A stretch of 32,465 nt of DNA from positions 1 to 32,465 of the forward strand of contig JAHCJV010000071.1 of NCBI GenBank assembly GCA_026126105.1, in the 5' to 3' direction. The notes under the pieces are model-generated. The model had not been told where the DNA came from. It ran no database searches and saw only the letters and a program-made list of their open reading frames with translations. The position numbers and the translations under genes were made by a program. Within the stretch, counting starts at the first letter, position 1; every line of letters starts with the position of its first letter. Below, piece after piece: positions 1 through 7,438 of the stretch. The stretch is from Enhydrobacter sp. (GTDB taxonomy: Bacteria; Pseudomonadota; Alphaproteobacteria; Reyranellales; Reyranellaceae).

Positions 1-64
1 TCCCCCCCCTCTTTTTTTTTTTTTTCTAAACCCTTTCGGCCGCGCTCTCCCCCCCCGCGCCCCC
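1..64. other. Homopolymer-rich low-complexity sequence at the window edge
   Basis: This stretch holds a C run, a long T run and two further C-rich tracts. It looks nothing like the mixed GC-rich sequence of the rest of the window. No ORF, hairpin or promoter is visible. Read along the fbiC transcript the T run becomes an A run, so it is not an intrinsic terminator for that gene. An unreliable contig end is the simplest explanation, but the sequence alone cannot prove it. Bases 65-103 between this tract and the fbiC stop show nothing recognisable. Confidence 0.6.
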
Positions 65-103
65 AGCAATGATCTGAAGTCTTCTCGTGCTCCTGCGAAC
101 TTC

Positions 104-2518
104 TCAACGGGCGCGGGCGACGGCTCTCGGCTTGGGCAGGACGCGGCGTTTCTCGCTCTCCGTAAGCGAACCGGTCCAGCGTTCTGCCACTTCGAGCTGG
201 ATCGGCTCGAGCGCCTTGGCAGCATGAGCGGCGTCGTGGCGCTCCCGGGCGGCTTCGCCGTAGAGTGTGGTGCGGATGCGCGAGGTGCGGCCGAGGCTCT
301 CGATCAGGCTTTCCATCGCGTCCGGTGGCAGTTCTTCGCCGTGCTCGGCACCGGCGGCGCGTGTGATCGATTCGTTCATCAGGGTGCCGCCGAGATCGTT
401 GGCGCCGGCGCGCAGGCAGTATTTCGCGCCCTCGATGCCCATCTTCACCCACGAGGTCTGTATGTTCTTGATGTGCGGGTGCAGGGCCAGCCGGCCAATC
501 GAATGCATCAGCACCGCCTCGCGGAAAGTCGGACCGAGGCGTGCCTGCCCCTTGAGCGCGATCGGCGCCTCGGCAGCGACGAAGGGCAGCGGCACCAGCT
601 CGGTGAAGCCGCCGGTGTCCTTCTGCAGGTTGCGGATGCGCAGCAGATGGCGCGCCCAATGCACCGGCCGGTCGACATGGCCGAACATGATCGTCGCCGT
701 CGAGCGCAGGCCGACGCCGTGCGCGGCGCGCATGATCTCGAGCCATTGGTCGGTCGAGACCTTGTCCGGGCAGAGGATGTCGCGCACCTCGTCGTCGAGC
801 ACCTCGGCCGCGGTCCCGGGCAGGCTGCCGAGGCCGGCGTCGCGCAGCTGGGTCAGGTAATCGGAGAGCGAGAGGCCGAGCGTGGTGGCGCCGTGCCAGA
901 CCTCGAGCGGCGAGAAGGCATGAACATGCATGCCCGGGATCGCTTCGCGTACGGCGCGGCAGACGTCGAGATAATGCTGGCCGGTGTATTCGGGATGGAT
1001 GCCGCCCTGCATGCAGACTTCGGTGGCGCCGCGGTCCCACGCCTCGCTCGCGCGCCGCACGATCTCCTGCGTGGTGAGGTCGTAGGGCGAGCCGCGCAGG
1101 TTGGCAGCGAGCTTGCCCTTGGAGAAGGCACAGAAGCCGCAGCGGAAGTAGCAGATGTTGGTGTAGTTGATGTTGCGCACGACGGCGTAGGAGATCGTGT
1201 CGCCGACCACTTCCTTGCGCAGCGCGTCGGCGGCCTGCGTGATTGCAGCAAAGTCCGGCCCGCGGGCCTCGAACAGACGCACGATGTCGCCTTCGCCGAG
1301 ATCGTCGCCGCGCACCGCGCGATCGAGGATCGGCGCCAGGCTCGCGCTCGGGCGGACCGAGGGCATCGCGAGGGTCGCGACATCCTCGGCCGGCATCGCC
1401 ATGACCAGGCCGGGCCGCCAGTCGTTGTCGCGCCTCAGGCCGCTCGCCGAGCTCATCGCGAGAACGCGCGGACGCAGCGCCGGATCGATCCAGGCCTTGT
1501 CGTGGATATAGCGCGGATAGACCGCGAGCCGCTCGGTCAGCACCTTGCCGTAGCGCGCGCTTTCGGCGGCGAGCGCGTCGAGCTGCGGCCACGGCCGTTC
1601 GGGGTTCACGTGGTCGGGCGTGACCGGCGAGACGCCGCCCCAGTCGTCGATGCCCGCCTCGATAAGGCGGCCATAGCCCGGCTCCTGCAGGTTGGGCGGC
1701 GCCTGGACCGAGAGCGTATCGCCGAAGATCAGCCGTGCAACCGCGATGGTCCACAGCAGCTCGTCGAACGACGGCTCGGGCGCATTGGCCATGCGCGTGT
1801 CGGGCTTGGCCTTGAAGTTCTGGATGATGACTTCCTGCAGGTGGCCGTGCGCACGATGCAGGTCGCGCAGCGCCAGCAGCGCCTCGATCCGCTCCTCGCG
1901 AGTCTCGCCGATGCCGATCAGGATGCCCGAGGTGAAGGGCACCTTCGCCTTGCCCGCCGCCTCGAGCGTGGCGAGCCGCAGCGCCGGCACCTTGTCCGGC
2001 GCGCCGTAGTGGGCACCACCACGCTCGCCCAACCGCTCGGCATTGCTTTCGAGCATGATGCCCATCGAGACCGACGACTTGCGCAGCTTCGCCAGATCGG
2101 CCGCGTCCATCAGGCCGGGATTGAAATGTGGCAGCAGCCCGGTCTCCTTGAAGACCAGCGCGCCCATCGCCGCGAGATAGTCGAGAGTCGTCGCATAGCC
2201 CATCGCCGCCAGCGCCTCGGCGGCGGGCTTCCATTTCAGCTCGGGCTTGTCGCCCAGCGTGAACAGCGCCTCCGCGCAGCCGGCCGCCTGGCCCGCGCGC
2301 GCGATGTCGAGCACCTGCTCGGGTGCGAGATACGCGGCCTCGCCCCGCCGCGGCGGATGCACGAAGGTGCAGTAGCCGCAGGTGTCGCGGCAAAGATGCG
2401 TCAGCGGAATGAACACCTTCTTGGAGAAGGTGATGCGATCGCCGAACGCCGCGTCGCGCACGGCCGCGGCCTCGCGCATCAGCGCAGCGAGATCGTGGGA
2501 GAGGAAATCAAGCGACAT
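104..2518 (-). CDS. fbiC: FO synthase, fused CofG-CofH (FbiC)
   Basis: It makes 7,8-didemethyl-8-hydroxy-5-deazariboflavin (FO), the F420 chromophore, from tyrosine and 5-amino-6-ribitylamino-uracil using two radical-SAM modules. Two CX3CX2C iron-sulfur motifs are visible. The CofG-like half carries Cys43, Cys47 and Cys50 (CRDTCGYC). The CofH-like half carries Cys456, Cys460 and Cys463 (CYFRCGFC). At 804 residues it matches fused actinobacterial FbiC rather than the separate archaeal CofG and CofH. The start lies inside the 3' end of cofC, an 11-base overlap that implies translational coupling as last gene of the operon. The stop is only about 40 bases from the odd sequence at the window edge, but the protein appears complete. 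The family call is very secure; activity is inferred. Confidence 0.96.
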   Translation of the reverse strand: MSLDFLSHDLAALMREAAAVRDAAFGDRITFSKKVFIPLTHLCRDTCGYCTFVHPPRRGEAAYLAPEQVLDIARAGQAAGCAEALFTLGDKPELKWKPAAEALAAMGYATTLDYLAAMGALVFKETGLLPHFNPGLMDAADLAKLRKSSVSMGIMLESNAERLGERGGAHYGAPDKVPALRLATLEAAGKAKVPFTSGILIGIGETREERIEALLALRDLHRAHGHLQEVIIQNFKAKPDTRMANAPEPSFDELLWTIAVARLIFGDTLSVQAPPNLQEPGYGRLIEAGIDDWGGVSPVTPDHVNPERPWPQLDALAAESARYGKVLTERLAVYPRYIHDKAWIDPALRPRVLAMSSASGLRRDNDWRPGLVMAMPAEDVATLAMPSVRPSASLAPILDRAVRGDDLGEGDIVRLFEARGPDFAAITQAADALRKEVVGDTISYAVVRNINYTNICYFRCGFCAFSKGKLAANLRGSPYDLTTQEIVRRASEAWDRGATEVCMQGGIHPEYTGQHYLDVCRAVREAIPGMHVHAFSPLEVWHGATTLGLSLSDYLTQLRDAGLGSLPGTAAEVLDDEVRDILCPDKVSTDQWLEIMRAAHGVGLRSTATIMFGHVDRPVHWARHLLRIRNLQKDTGGFTELVPLPFVAAEAPIALKGQARLGPTFREAVLMHSIGRLALHPHIKNIQTSWVKMGIEGAKYCLRAGANDLGGTLMNESITRAAGAEHGEELPPDAMESLIESLGRTSRIRTTLYGEAARERHDAAHAAKALEPIQLEVAERWTGSLTESEKRRVLPKPRAVARAR

Positions 2519-3077
2519 GGCGGAAGACCTGATACGCGGGGTGATCGGAGACGAGAGATTTCAGATCGTCCGGCGTATCGATGTCGCGCGCAAGGCCCGG
2601 ACGGCGAACGAAAGCGGGTTCAATGCCCCTGATGCGCGCATGGTCTGCATGGAACGCGGCACTCGGCCGGCCTGTCGTGAAAGCGAATTCGAGCGCGGTC
2701 GGGGGCCGCAGCAGCAGCGCATTGGTACCGCCATCCTTCGCTTCGCCAATGACCACGGCGCTCCTGCGGCCCGCTTCGATCATCGCCGTGATATCGGTGG
2801 CGGTAAGATAGGGTAGATCGGCCATCACCAGCAGCAGCTCGGTGGCGCCTTCCTCCTGCACCCGCCGGGCGGCCGCGGCCACGTCGGCATTGAGGTCGCC
2901 CGTACCCTGGTCGCCGCTCGCCACATGGATGGAGGCGAGACCCGCTTCGCGCAACGTCGCCAGCACGTGGTCGAACATCTGCCGGGCAAGCGCCCGCCGG
3001 CCGCCCGCATCGAGCATAACGGACAGGCGACTCTTGGCGAGGTCCATGGATTTCATCGGAACGACGGCAGCAAGCAT
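2508..3077 (-). CDS. cofC: Phospholactate/phosphoenolpyruvate guanylyltransferase CofC
   Basis: It activates a three-carbon phosphoacid with GTP, giving the GDP-linked precursor that CofD transfers to FO. The substrate could be 2-phospho-L-lactate, phosphoenolpyruvate or 3-phosphoglycerate; the sequence alone does not decide. The 189-residue protein has the family's MobA-like nucleotidyltransferase layout: an N-terminal VVPMKSMDLAKSRL nucleotide-binding segment and a MADLPYLT motif holding the conserved Asp. A DIDTPDDL segment near the C-terminus is typical of the family. It is slightly shorter than many homologues but has no internal break. It lies 4 bases after the cofD stop and overlaps fbiC by 11 bases, so the three genes form one operon. 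Confidence 0.9.
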   Translation of the reverse strand: MLAAVVPMKSMDLAKSRLSVMLDAGGRRALARQMFDHVLATLREAGLASIHVASGDQGTGDLNADVAAAARRVQEEGATELLLVMADLPYLTATDITAMIEAGRRSAVVIGEAKDGGTNALLLRPPTALEFAFTTGRPSAAFHADHARIRGIEPAFVRRPGLARDIDTPDDLKSLVSDHPAYQVFRHVA

Positions 3078-3081
3078 GGCG

Positions 3082-4038
3082 TCAGGAGTGTCGCCCAGAG
3101 ACCGCGAGCTCGTCCACGAAATCGAGCACCTGGGCGGCCAGGCGCCGCTTGTCGGCGTCGTTTCGCATCATGGTGTCGGTCGTCCGTACGCGCACGCCCA
3201 GTGCGGCGATGTCTGCGGCAAGGGTGGCGTCCTGCGCGTCGAGCACGAAGCCGTCGATCCATCCGCTGTAGAAGCGCGCGACGCCCAGGGCGGAGACATC
3301 ATGACCGAGTTCCGCCAGCATCTTCGCGGCCGGTCCCTTGATCGCCTGCCCGCCGACGATCGGGGTGACGGCAACTCTCGGCACGCGGGTTTGTCGGAGG
3401 GCGTCGTGCACGCCGGGCAGCGCGAGGATGGGGGCCACACTGACGAATGGGTTGGAGGGGCACACGACAACGCCGTGCACGCCGGCAAAGTCGAGCAACG
3501 CCGCGTGCGGCCGTGCCGTGTCGGCGCCCACGAAGCGAATAGACCTTACCGCCGGCCCGCACTGCAGACGGACGAACCAGTCCTGGAACGCAAGCTCGCC
3601 CTGATCCGTAGTGACCATCGTGCGCACCGGATCGTCCGACATCGGCACCATGGCGGGCCCGACGCCGAGGCGCGCGGCTAGATCGCGCATCACAGACGAC
3701 AGGCTCTCGCCGGCGCGGAGCCTGCGGGTGCGTTCTATATGAGTGGCGAGATCCTTGTCGCCGAGCCTAAACCAGGTCTCGCCGCCGATCGCGCCGAGCG
3801 CTCCCATCACGGCCCAGCTCTCGCCCTGCCGGCCCCAGCCGGTCTCGGGATTGGCCACGCCCGCCAGCGTGTACATCACTGTATCGAGGTCGGGCGAGAT
3901 GCTGAATCCGAGATGCTCGAAGTCGTCGGCCGTATTGACCGCGACGGTCAGCGATTCGGGGGACATCACATCGGCAAGGCCCAGTGCCAGCTTGGCGCCA
4001 CCGACGCCGCCTGCAAGAGCGAGAATTCTTCCGGACAT
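3082..4038 (-). CDS. cofD: F420 2-phospho-L-lactate transferase CofD
   Basis: It transfers the phosphoacid moiety from the GDP-linked intermediate to FO, giving F420-0 or dehydro-F420-0. Family hallmarks in the 318-residue protein include the N-terminal loop LAGGVGGAKLALGL and the VNTADDFEHLGFSISPDLDT segment. A central VVCPSNPFVSVAPIL motif and VTPIVGGQAIKGPAAKM follow; these are the conserved GDP- and FO-binding regions. It is the promoter-proximal gene of cofD-cofC-fbiC and is divergent from cbiB across 160 bases. No clear Shine-Dalgarno precedes the ATG, and a TATAAG box lies only about 10 bases upstream, so the transcript may be almost leaderless. Confidence 0.95.
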   Translation of the reverse strand: MSGRILALAGGVGGAKLALGLADVMSPESLTVAVNTADDFEHLGFSISPDLDTVMYTLAGVANPETGWGRQGESWAVMGALGAIGGETWFRLGDKDLATHIERTRRLRAGESLSSVMRDLAARLGVGPAMVPMSDDPVRTMVTTDQGELAFQDWFVRLQCGPAVRSIRFVGADTARPHAALLDFAGVHGVVVCPSNPFVSVAPILALPGVHDALRQTRVPRVAVTPIVGGQAIKGPAAKMLAELGHDVSALGVARFYSGWIDGFVLDAQDATLAADIAALGVRVRTTDTMMRNDADKRRLAAQVLDFVDELAVSGRHS

Positions 4039-4198
4039 GGCGGGAGCTTATAGCGCAAGTGCGAGGAGCATGCGGAAGAGACCCTTGTCCGCAGCCGGCC
4101 CGCGCACGCGGCTTGCCTCCGGGCGACCGCCCAGGCTTCTCCATCGCCGCACTGCGCTGCGGTTTCATGGCGATGGTCCCCATGTTACCCACAGCGGC
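4039..4198. promoter_or_regulatory. Divergent intergenic region cofD / cbiB
   Basis: This 160-base spacer separates two back-to-back operons and must hold, or overlap, promoters for both. On the minus strand TATAAG, the complement of 4047-4052, resembles a -10 box, but no good -35 hexamer sits at 17 bases. No Shine-Dalgarno is evident before either start codon. The conserved boxes of a cobalamin riboswitch were looked for on the cbiB side and not found. Shared control of F420 and B12 genes is possible but is inference from orientation only. Confidence 0.35.
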
Positions 4199-5170
4199 AT
4201 GTCGTTAAGTCTCGCCCTCCTTGCCGGCGCTGTCGAAGCCGGTGTCGGCTATCCCAAGATTCTCTATCGCGCGATCGGTCACCCCGTGACCTGGATGGGG
4301 TGGCTCATCGGATGGGCCGACGAGAGATGGAATTCCGAGCACGATTCCCCCGTCCAGCAGCGTAGCCAGGGCATCGCGCTAGTAATCGCCCTGCTGGCCA
4401 TCAGCCTGTTCACGGGGCTGCTGATCACGAAATTCTTCCATTCCTTTCTGCCGTCCTTCCTTGCGCTGGTGCCAATCGCGATCCTGGCCAGCAGTCTGCT
4501 GGCCCAGAGCAGCCTCTACGATCATGTCGAAGCCGTCGCCGAAGCCCTCGACCAGAGCCTTGATCGCGGCCGCCACTCGGTGTCGATGATCGTCGGCCGC
4601 GACACCAAGGACCTGAACGAATCGGGTGTCTGCCGCGCCGCGATCGAGAGCCTCGCGGAGAGCTTCTCCGACGGTGTCGTGGCGCCGATGTTCTGGCTGA
4701 CGATCGGGGGCCTGTCGGGCGGCATCGCCTACAAGGCGATCAACACCGCCGACAGCATGATTGGGCACCGCACCGAGAGATACACCGACTTCGGATGGGC
4801 GGCGGCGCGCACCGACGACGTGCTGAATTGGCTCCCAGCGCGACTGTCGGTGCTCTGGCTGGCGTCGGCTGCGGTGGTGGTACCCGGCACCTCACCGTGG
4901 CGGGCTTTGACCGTGGCGTGGCGCGATGCACGCCGGCACGACTCGCCCAATGCCGGCTGGCCGGAGGCGGCGATGGCAGGTGCGCTCGGGGTGCGGCTGA
5001 TGGGCCCGCGCAGCTATGGCGGCGTGCAGGTCAGCAATCCCTGGATGGGGGAGGGCCGCGTCTTCCTCAGGATCGCCGACATCCGCACCGCGCTGCGTCT
5101 CTACCGCACCGCTTGCGCCTTGCAGCTCGGCACGCTCGCGATCCTGCTCATGCTCACGTTCTTCTGGTGA
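4199..5170 (+). CDS. cbiB: Adenosylcobinamide-phosphate synthase CbiB/CobD
   Basis: This membrane enzyme of late cobalamin synthesis joins adenosylcobyric acid to (R)-1-amino-2-propanol or its phosphate, giving cobinamide (phosphate). The frame is open from 3743, but the protein family begins at the ATG at 4199 (MSLSLALLAGAVEAGVGYPK). The upstream part overlaps cofD and is not gene-like. The 323 residues fit the family length. Visible signatures are HPVTWMGWLIG near residue 30, hydrophobic segments around residues 60-105 and at the C-terminus, and the conserved YKAINTADSMIGHRTERYTD followed by GWAAARTDDVLNWLPARLS. No strong ribosome-binding site is seen. Symbols cbiB and cobD are both used for this family. 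Confidence 0.93.
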   Translation: MSLSLALLAGAVEAGVGYPKILYRAIGHPVTWMGWLIGWADERWNSEHDSPVQQRSQGIALVIALLAISLFTGLLITKFFHSFLPSFLALVPIAILASSLLAQSSLYDHVEAVAEALDQSLDRGRHSVSMIVGRDTKDLNESGVCRAAIESLAESFSDGVVAPMFWLTIGGLSGGIAYKAINTADSMIGHRTERYTDFGWAAARTDDVLNWLPARLSVLWLASAAVVVPGTSPWRALTVAWRDARRHDSPNAGWPEAAMAGALGVRLMGPRSYGGVQVSNPWMGEGRVFLRIADIRTALRLYRTACALQLGTLAILLMLTFFW

Positions 5171-5362
5171 ACGGCAAGGTCGCCCGCCGCGAGCCGGGTG
5201 TCGCGATCGCCGGAACGAAGTCGCCGCTCCTGAGTTTCACTATGCCCCACCCTGTCGGCTGGCGACGCGCCGCCGGTCGAATGTGTCCAGCGCGAGAGGC
5301 GGGAGCTGCCCGCCGGCCGGGTGAGCGGCAAATGTATTTGCGCGTAATCCGCAGGAATCCAC
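5171..5362. other. Spacer between cbiB and bluB with a GC hairpin
   Basis: No ORF of quality is seen in this 192-base spacer. A perfect 6-bp stem, GGCGGG at 5298-5303 with CCCGCC at 5309-5314, lies about 50 bases before bluB. It has no following T run, so it is a weak terminator candidate at best and could be a leader structure. The segment after it resembles part of a cobalamin riboswitch core, but the other conserved boxes are missing. AGGAA just before the bluB ATG serves as its ribosome-binding site. Confidence 0.3.
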
Positions 5363-6010
5363 ATGAAGCCGCCGTCGCACCTGCCGTTCGATACGACTTT
5401 CCGCAAGACCTTTCGCGACCTCGTCTTGTGGCGTCGCGATGTGCGCCGCTTCCGCACCGATGCCGTCGACGAGAAGCTGCTCGACGACCTGATCGAGCTC
5501 GCAACGCACGCACCGTCGGTCGGTCTCAGCCAGCCGTGGCGCTTCGTAAAGGTGAAGTCGCCTGAGCGACGGCGGGCCGTATGGCAAAGCTTTGCCAGGG
5601 CCAACGAGAGGGCGCTCGGCGGCTACGAAGGCGAGCAACGCGCGAACTACGTGTCGCTGAAGCTCGCTGGGCTGAAGGAGGCGCCGATCCACCTCGCCGT
5701 CTTTTCCGACGAATCGACGGATACTGGCAGCGGGCTGGGCCGCCAGACCATGCCGGAGACCCTGCGCTACTCGGTGGTCGCCGCCGTGCAGACGATGTGG
5801 CTCGGGGCGCGCGCCGAAGGACTCGGCATGGGCTGGGTCTCGATCCTCGATCCGGCCGAGGTGACGCGTGCACTCGACGTGCCCGAAGGTTGGCGGCTGG
5901 TCGCCTATCTCGACCTCGGTTGGCCTGCCGAGGAGCATATCGATCCCGAGCTCGAGCGTCGTCATTGGGAGGACCGCCACTACACCGGTGACCTCGTCTT
6001 CACGCGCTGA
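5363..6010 (+). CDS. bluB: 5,6-dimethylbenzimidazole synthase BluB
   Basis: BluB is a flavin-destroying nitroreductase-fold enzyme that converts reduced FMN and oxygen to 5,6-dimethylbenzimidazole, the lower ligand of B12. The 215-residue protein shows the BluB pattern from end to end: LWRRDVRRFRTDAVDE near the N-terminus, then THAPSVGLSQPWRFV and YVSLKLAGLKEAPIHLAVF. GLGRQTMPETLRYSVV, GLGMGWVSILDP and a C-terminal PELERRHWEDR follow. The Asp of RRDVR and the Ser of WVSILDP correspond to residues important in BluB. These features separate it from generic nitroreductases and from the nitroreductase half of FbiB. It follows cbiB on the same strand after 192 bases, so co-transcription is plausible but not shown. 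Confidence 0.94.
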   Translation: MKPPSHLPFDTTFRKTFRDLVLWRRDVRRFRTDAVDEKLLDDLIELATHAPSVGLSQPWRFVKVKSPERRRAVWQSFARANERALGGYEGEQRANYVSLKLAGLKEAPIHLAVFSDESTDTGSGLGRQTMPETLRYSVVAAVQTMWLGARAEGLGMGWVSILDPAEVTRALDVPEGWRLVAYLDLGWPAEEHIDPELERRHWEDRHYTGDLVFTR

Positions 6011-6070
6011 TGGCCCTCCTGCGTCGGCGCAGCCTGGTGCCGGGGAAGCGGCTGCCGCAATTAGGGCCAT
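6010..6070 (+). repeat. Nested inverted repeat directly after bluB
   Basis: ATGGCCCT at 6010-6017 pairs perfectly with AGGGCCAT at 6063-6070. Inside it GCAGCC at 6029-6034 pairs with GGCTGC at 6050-6055. Together these could form a two-tier hairpin that begins on the last base of the bluB stop codon. No T run follows, so it is not a textbook intrinsic terminator. A transcript-end stabiliser or a structured spacer are alternatives. In GC-rich DNA some pairing arises by chance. Confidence 0.35.
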
Positions 6071-6173
6071 TGCCGCCGGTTTGCCGATCATGTCGAAGTT
6101 GCTGCCGGCGTAGAGCGGCGGCGGGGGATGGCGAGGCGGCTCGCCGCGTAAGAGGCGTGTAAGGAGAACGTCT

Positions 6174-6893
6174 TTGCGTCTTCCCCGACCGATCGAGGTG
6201 CTGGTGACCGGTGGCTTCGCCCTTCTGGTCGCCGCGCTTCTGCTTTCCACGCTCCCCGCCAGGGCCGCCACCATGGGCGGCTGGCGCTATACTGACAACG
6301 GCGCGCCTGCTCCGAGGGGTCGCACGATCGCGCTCTTCGTGGACCGCGACTTCGACAATTACGAGCGTGAGCGCATCGTGGCGGCGATGCGTCAGTGGAA
6401 CTACGTGCTGAACGGATTCGTCCAGTTCCGCGCCAAGACGCTTCCCGACAATCCGACGCACGAGCTGCTTGCCCAGATAAAGCGTTCCGGGGGATGGATC
6501 GTGGCACGAGTCGACAGCCGGCATCCGATCACTCGCGAAGGCGAAGGAATGAACGCTCTCGCGGTAACGGCCGGTGGGCAGGGCGGTTTCGTCTACGTGA
6601 TCAGCGATCGCATCGGGCAACGCGATCTCACCGGCGTCGTGATGCACGAGTTCGGCCACGTGCTGGGTGCCGGTCATGGCGGCTCCGGGCTGATGGCGCC
6701 AGTCTATAGTGCCGCGATGGGTCGCTGCATCGACCGCCAGGCCGTGGCGATGGTCGCTTCGGTGCACCGGCTGCCTCTCGGTCGGCTCAACTGGTGCGTG
6801 GGACCGGGCGAGAACAATAGCACGCGAATACCGATGGTTCGGGCTCCGTCACCCGGTACCGTTTATCGCGGGCCGATGGCGGCGCGCCCCTAG
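6174..6893 (+). CDS. Exported zinc metalloprotease, metzincin/matrixin-like
   Basis: This is a predicted secreted or membrane-anchored zinc peptidase. Residues 158-168 read HEFGHVLGAGH, an HEXXHXXGXXH zinc site with Glu159 as catalytic base. LMAP with Met174 follows, consistent with a Met-turn. Residues about 10-30 form a hydrophobic signal segment ending in LPARAA, a plausible signal-peptidase site. Cys185 and Cys208 could form a disulfide outside the cytoplasm. The TTG start is chosen because AAGGAG at 6161-6166 lies 7 bases upstream and the signal peptide follows at once. The domain looks like a minimal matrixin-type catalytic unit with no obvious propeptide or C-terminal adhesion domain. 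Substrate and partners are unknown. Confidence 0.75.
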   Translation: MRLPRPIEVLVTGGFALLVAALLLSTLPARAATMGGWRYTDNGAPAPRGRTIALFVDRDFDNYERERIVAAMRQWNYVLNGFVQFRAKTLPDNPTHELLAQIKRSGGWIVARVDSRHPITREGEGMNALAVTAGGQGGFVYVISDRIGQRDLTGVVMHEFGHVLGAGHGGSGLMAPVYSAAMGRCIDRQAVAMVASVHRLPLGRLNWCVGPGENNSTRIPMVRAPSPGTVYRGPMAARP

Positions 6894-6899
6894 GATATT

Positions 6900-6917
6900 C
6901 CGCCCTCGACAGGACGG
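6900..6917. terminator. Weak hairpin between convergent genes
   Basis: CCGCCCT and AGGACGG flank a 4-base loop and pair at six of seven positions. The site lies in the 35-base gap between the convergent protease and membrane-protein genes, where a shared terminator is expected. The stem is short, has a mismatch and lacks a T run, so support is weak. Confidence 0.25.
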
Positions 6918-6928
6918 AAGATCGCGGA

Positions 6929-7438
6929 TCAGCCCCGGGTAGCGTCGCGCAGCTCGACGTGGGGCGCGCGGGTGGCGCGCACGATGATGGCCAGTGCCCG
7001 GCACGCCAGGAAACCCGCGCAAAAGGCCGATCCTGCTGCAATGTGGACGGGTGCGACCAATGCCTCTTCGAGCGCGGAGGATGTGAAATCGACGAATGCA
7101 AGGGCCACGACTCCGGCAGCGACCAAGAGACCGTCCAGCGCTCGGGGTAGGCGCGCCAGACCCAGCATCTGGTCGATTTCGACGGGGAGGGTCCAACCGC
7201 GCGTGCGTCCGATCACGCCGCCCAGCAGCAGCGCGATCACCCATTCCGCATCCTGCTGCATCGTTGCCCCGAACATGCTGGAGAGGAGCATCAGCGCGAC
7301 CACCGTCGCGAAAGCGGCCGGGACTGCCAGCCGCCACAATCGCACGACGCCCCCTCGCGCCTGTGGCGACATGGTCCACAGACAGAAGAAAGCGACGAAC
7401 AGTGTCAGCACGTTGGCGAGACTGAGCGGCGAGATCAT
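6929..7438 (-). CDS. Small multi-pass membrane protein of unknown function
   Basis: I do not recognise a family. The preferred start is the ATG at 7438 (MISPLSLANVLTLFVAFF), because it opens directly into a membrane segment; a longer frame reaches 7618 but that extension is polar and unconvincing. The 169-residue product has about four hydrophobic stretches: near residues 5-22, 32-52, 100-118 and 125-150. A basic loop with GRTRGWTLP sits in the middle. It is convergent with the protease gene and divergent from the dioxygenase gene. No catalytic motif is visible. Confidence that it is a real gene is moderate. Confidence 0.6.
   Translation of the reverse strand: MISPLSLANVLTLFVAFFCLWTMSPQARGGVVRLWRLAVPAAFATVVALMLLSSMFGATMQQDAEWVIALLLGGVIGRTRGWTLPVEIDQMLGLARLPRALDGLLVAAGVVALAFVDFTSSALEEALVAPVHIAAGSAFCAGFLACRALAIIVRATRAPHVELRDATRG

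Noticed and set aside
224..2632. An 802-codon open frame on the plus strand opposite fbiC
   Set aside because: Its translation is Arg-, Ala- and Gln-rich with no recognisable motif, and the opposite strand encodes a complete FbiC with both radical-SAM motifs. Long antisense frames are a by-product of GC-rich third-position codon use.
3743..4198. N-terminal extension of the CbiB frame
   Set aside because: It overlaps cofD on the other strand, is Ser/Pro/Arg-rich, and the CbiB family starts at the ATG at 4199.
5298..5362. Cobalamin riboswitch upstream of bluB
   Set aside because: CTGCCCGCC followed by GTGAGCGGC faintly recalls part of the riboswitch core, but the conserved flanking boxes, including the terminal B12-box pattern, are not present before the start codon. 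A covariance-model search would be decisive.
5363..6010. BluB-like protein as the missing FbiB nitroreductase half
   Set aside because: It matches BluB along its full length, including the GWVSILDP and PELERRHWEDR segments, and sits beside cbiB, so a DMB synthase role fits better.
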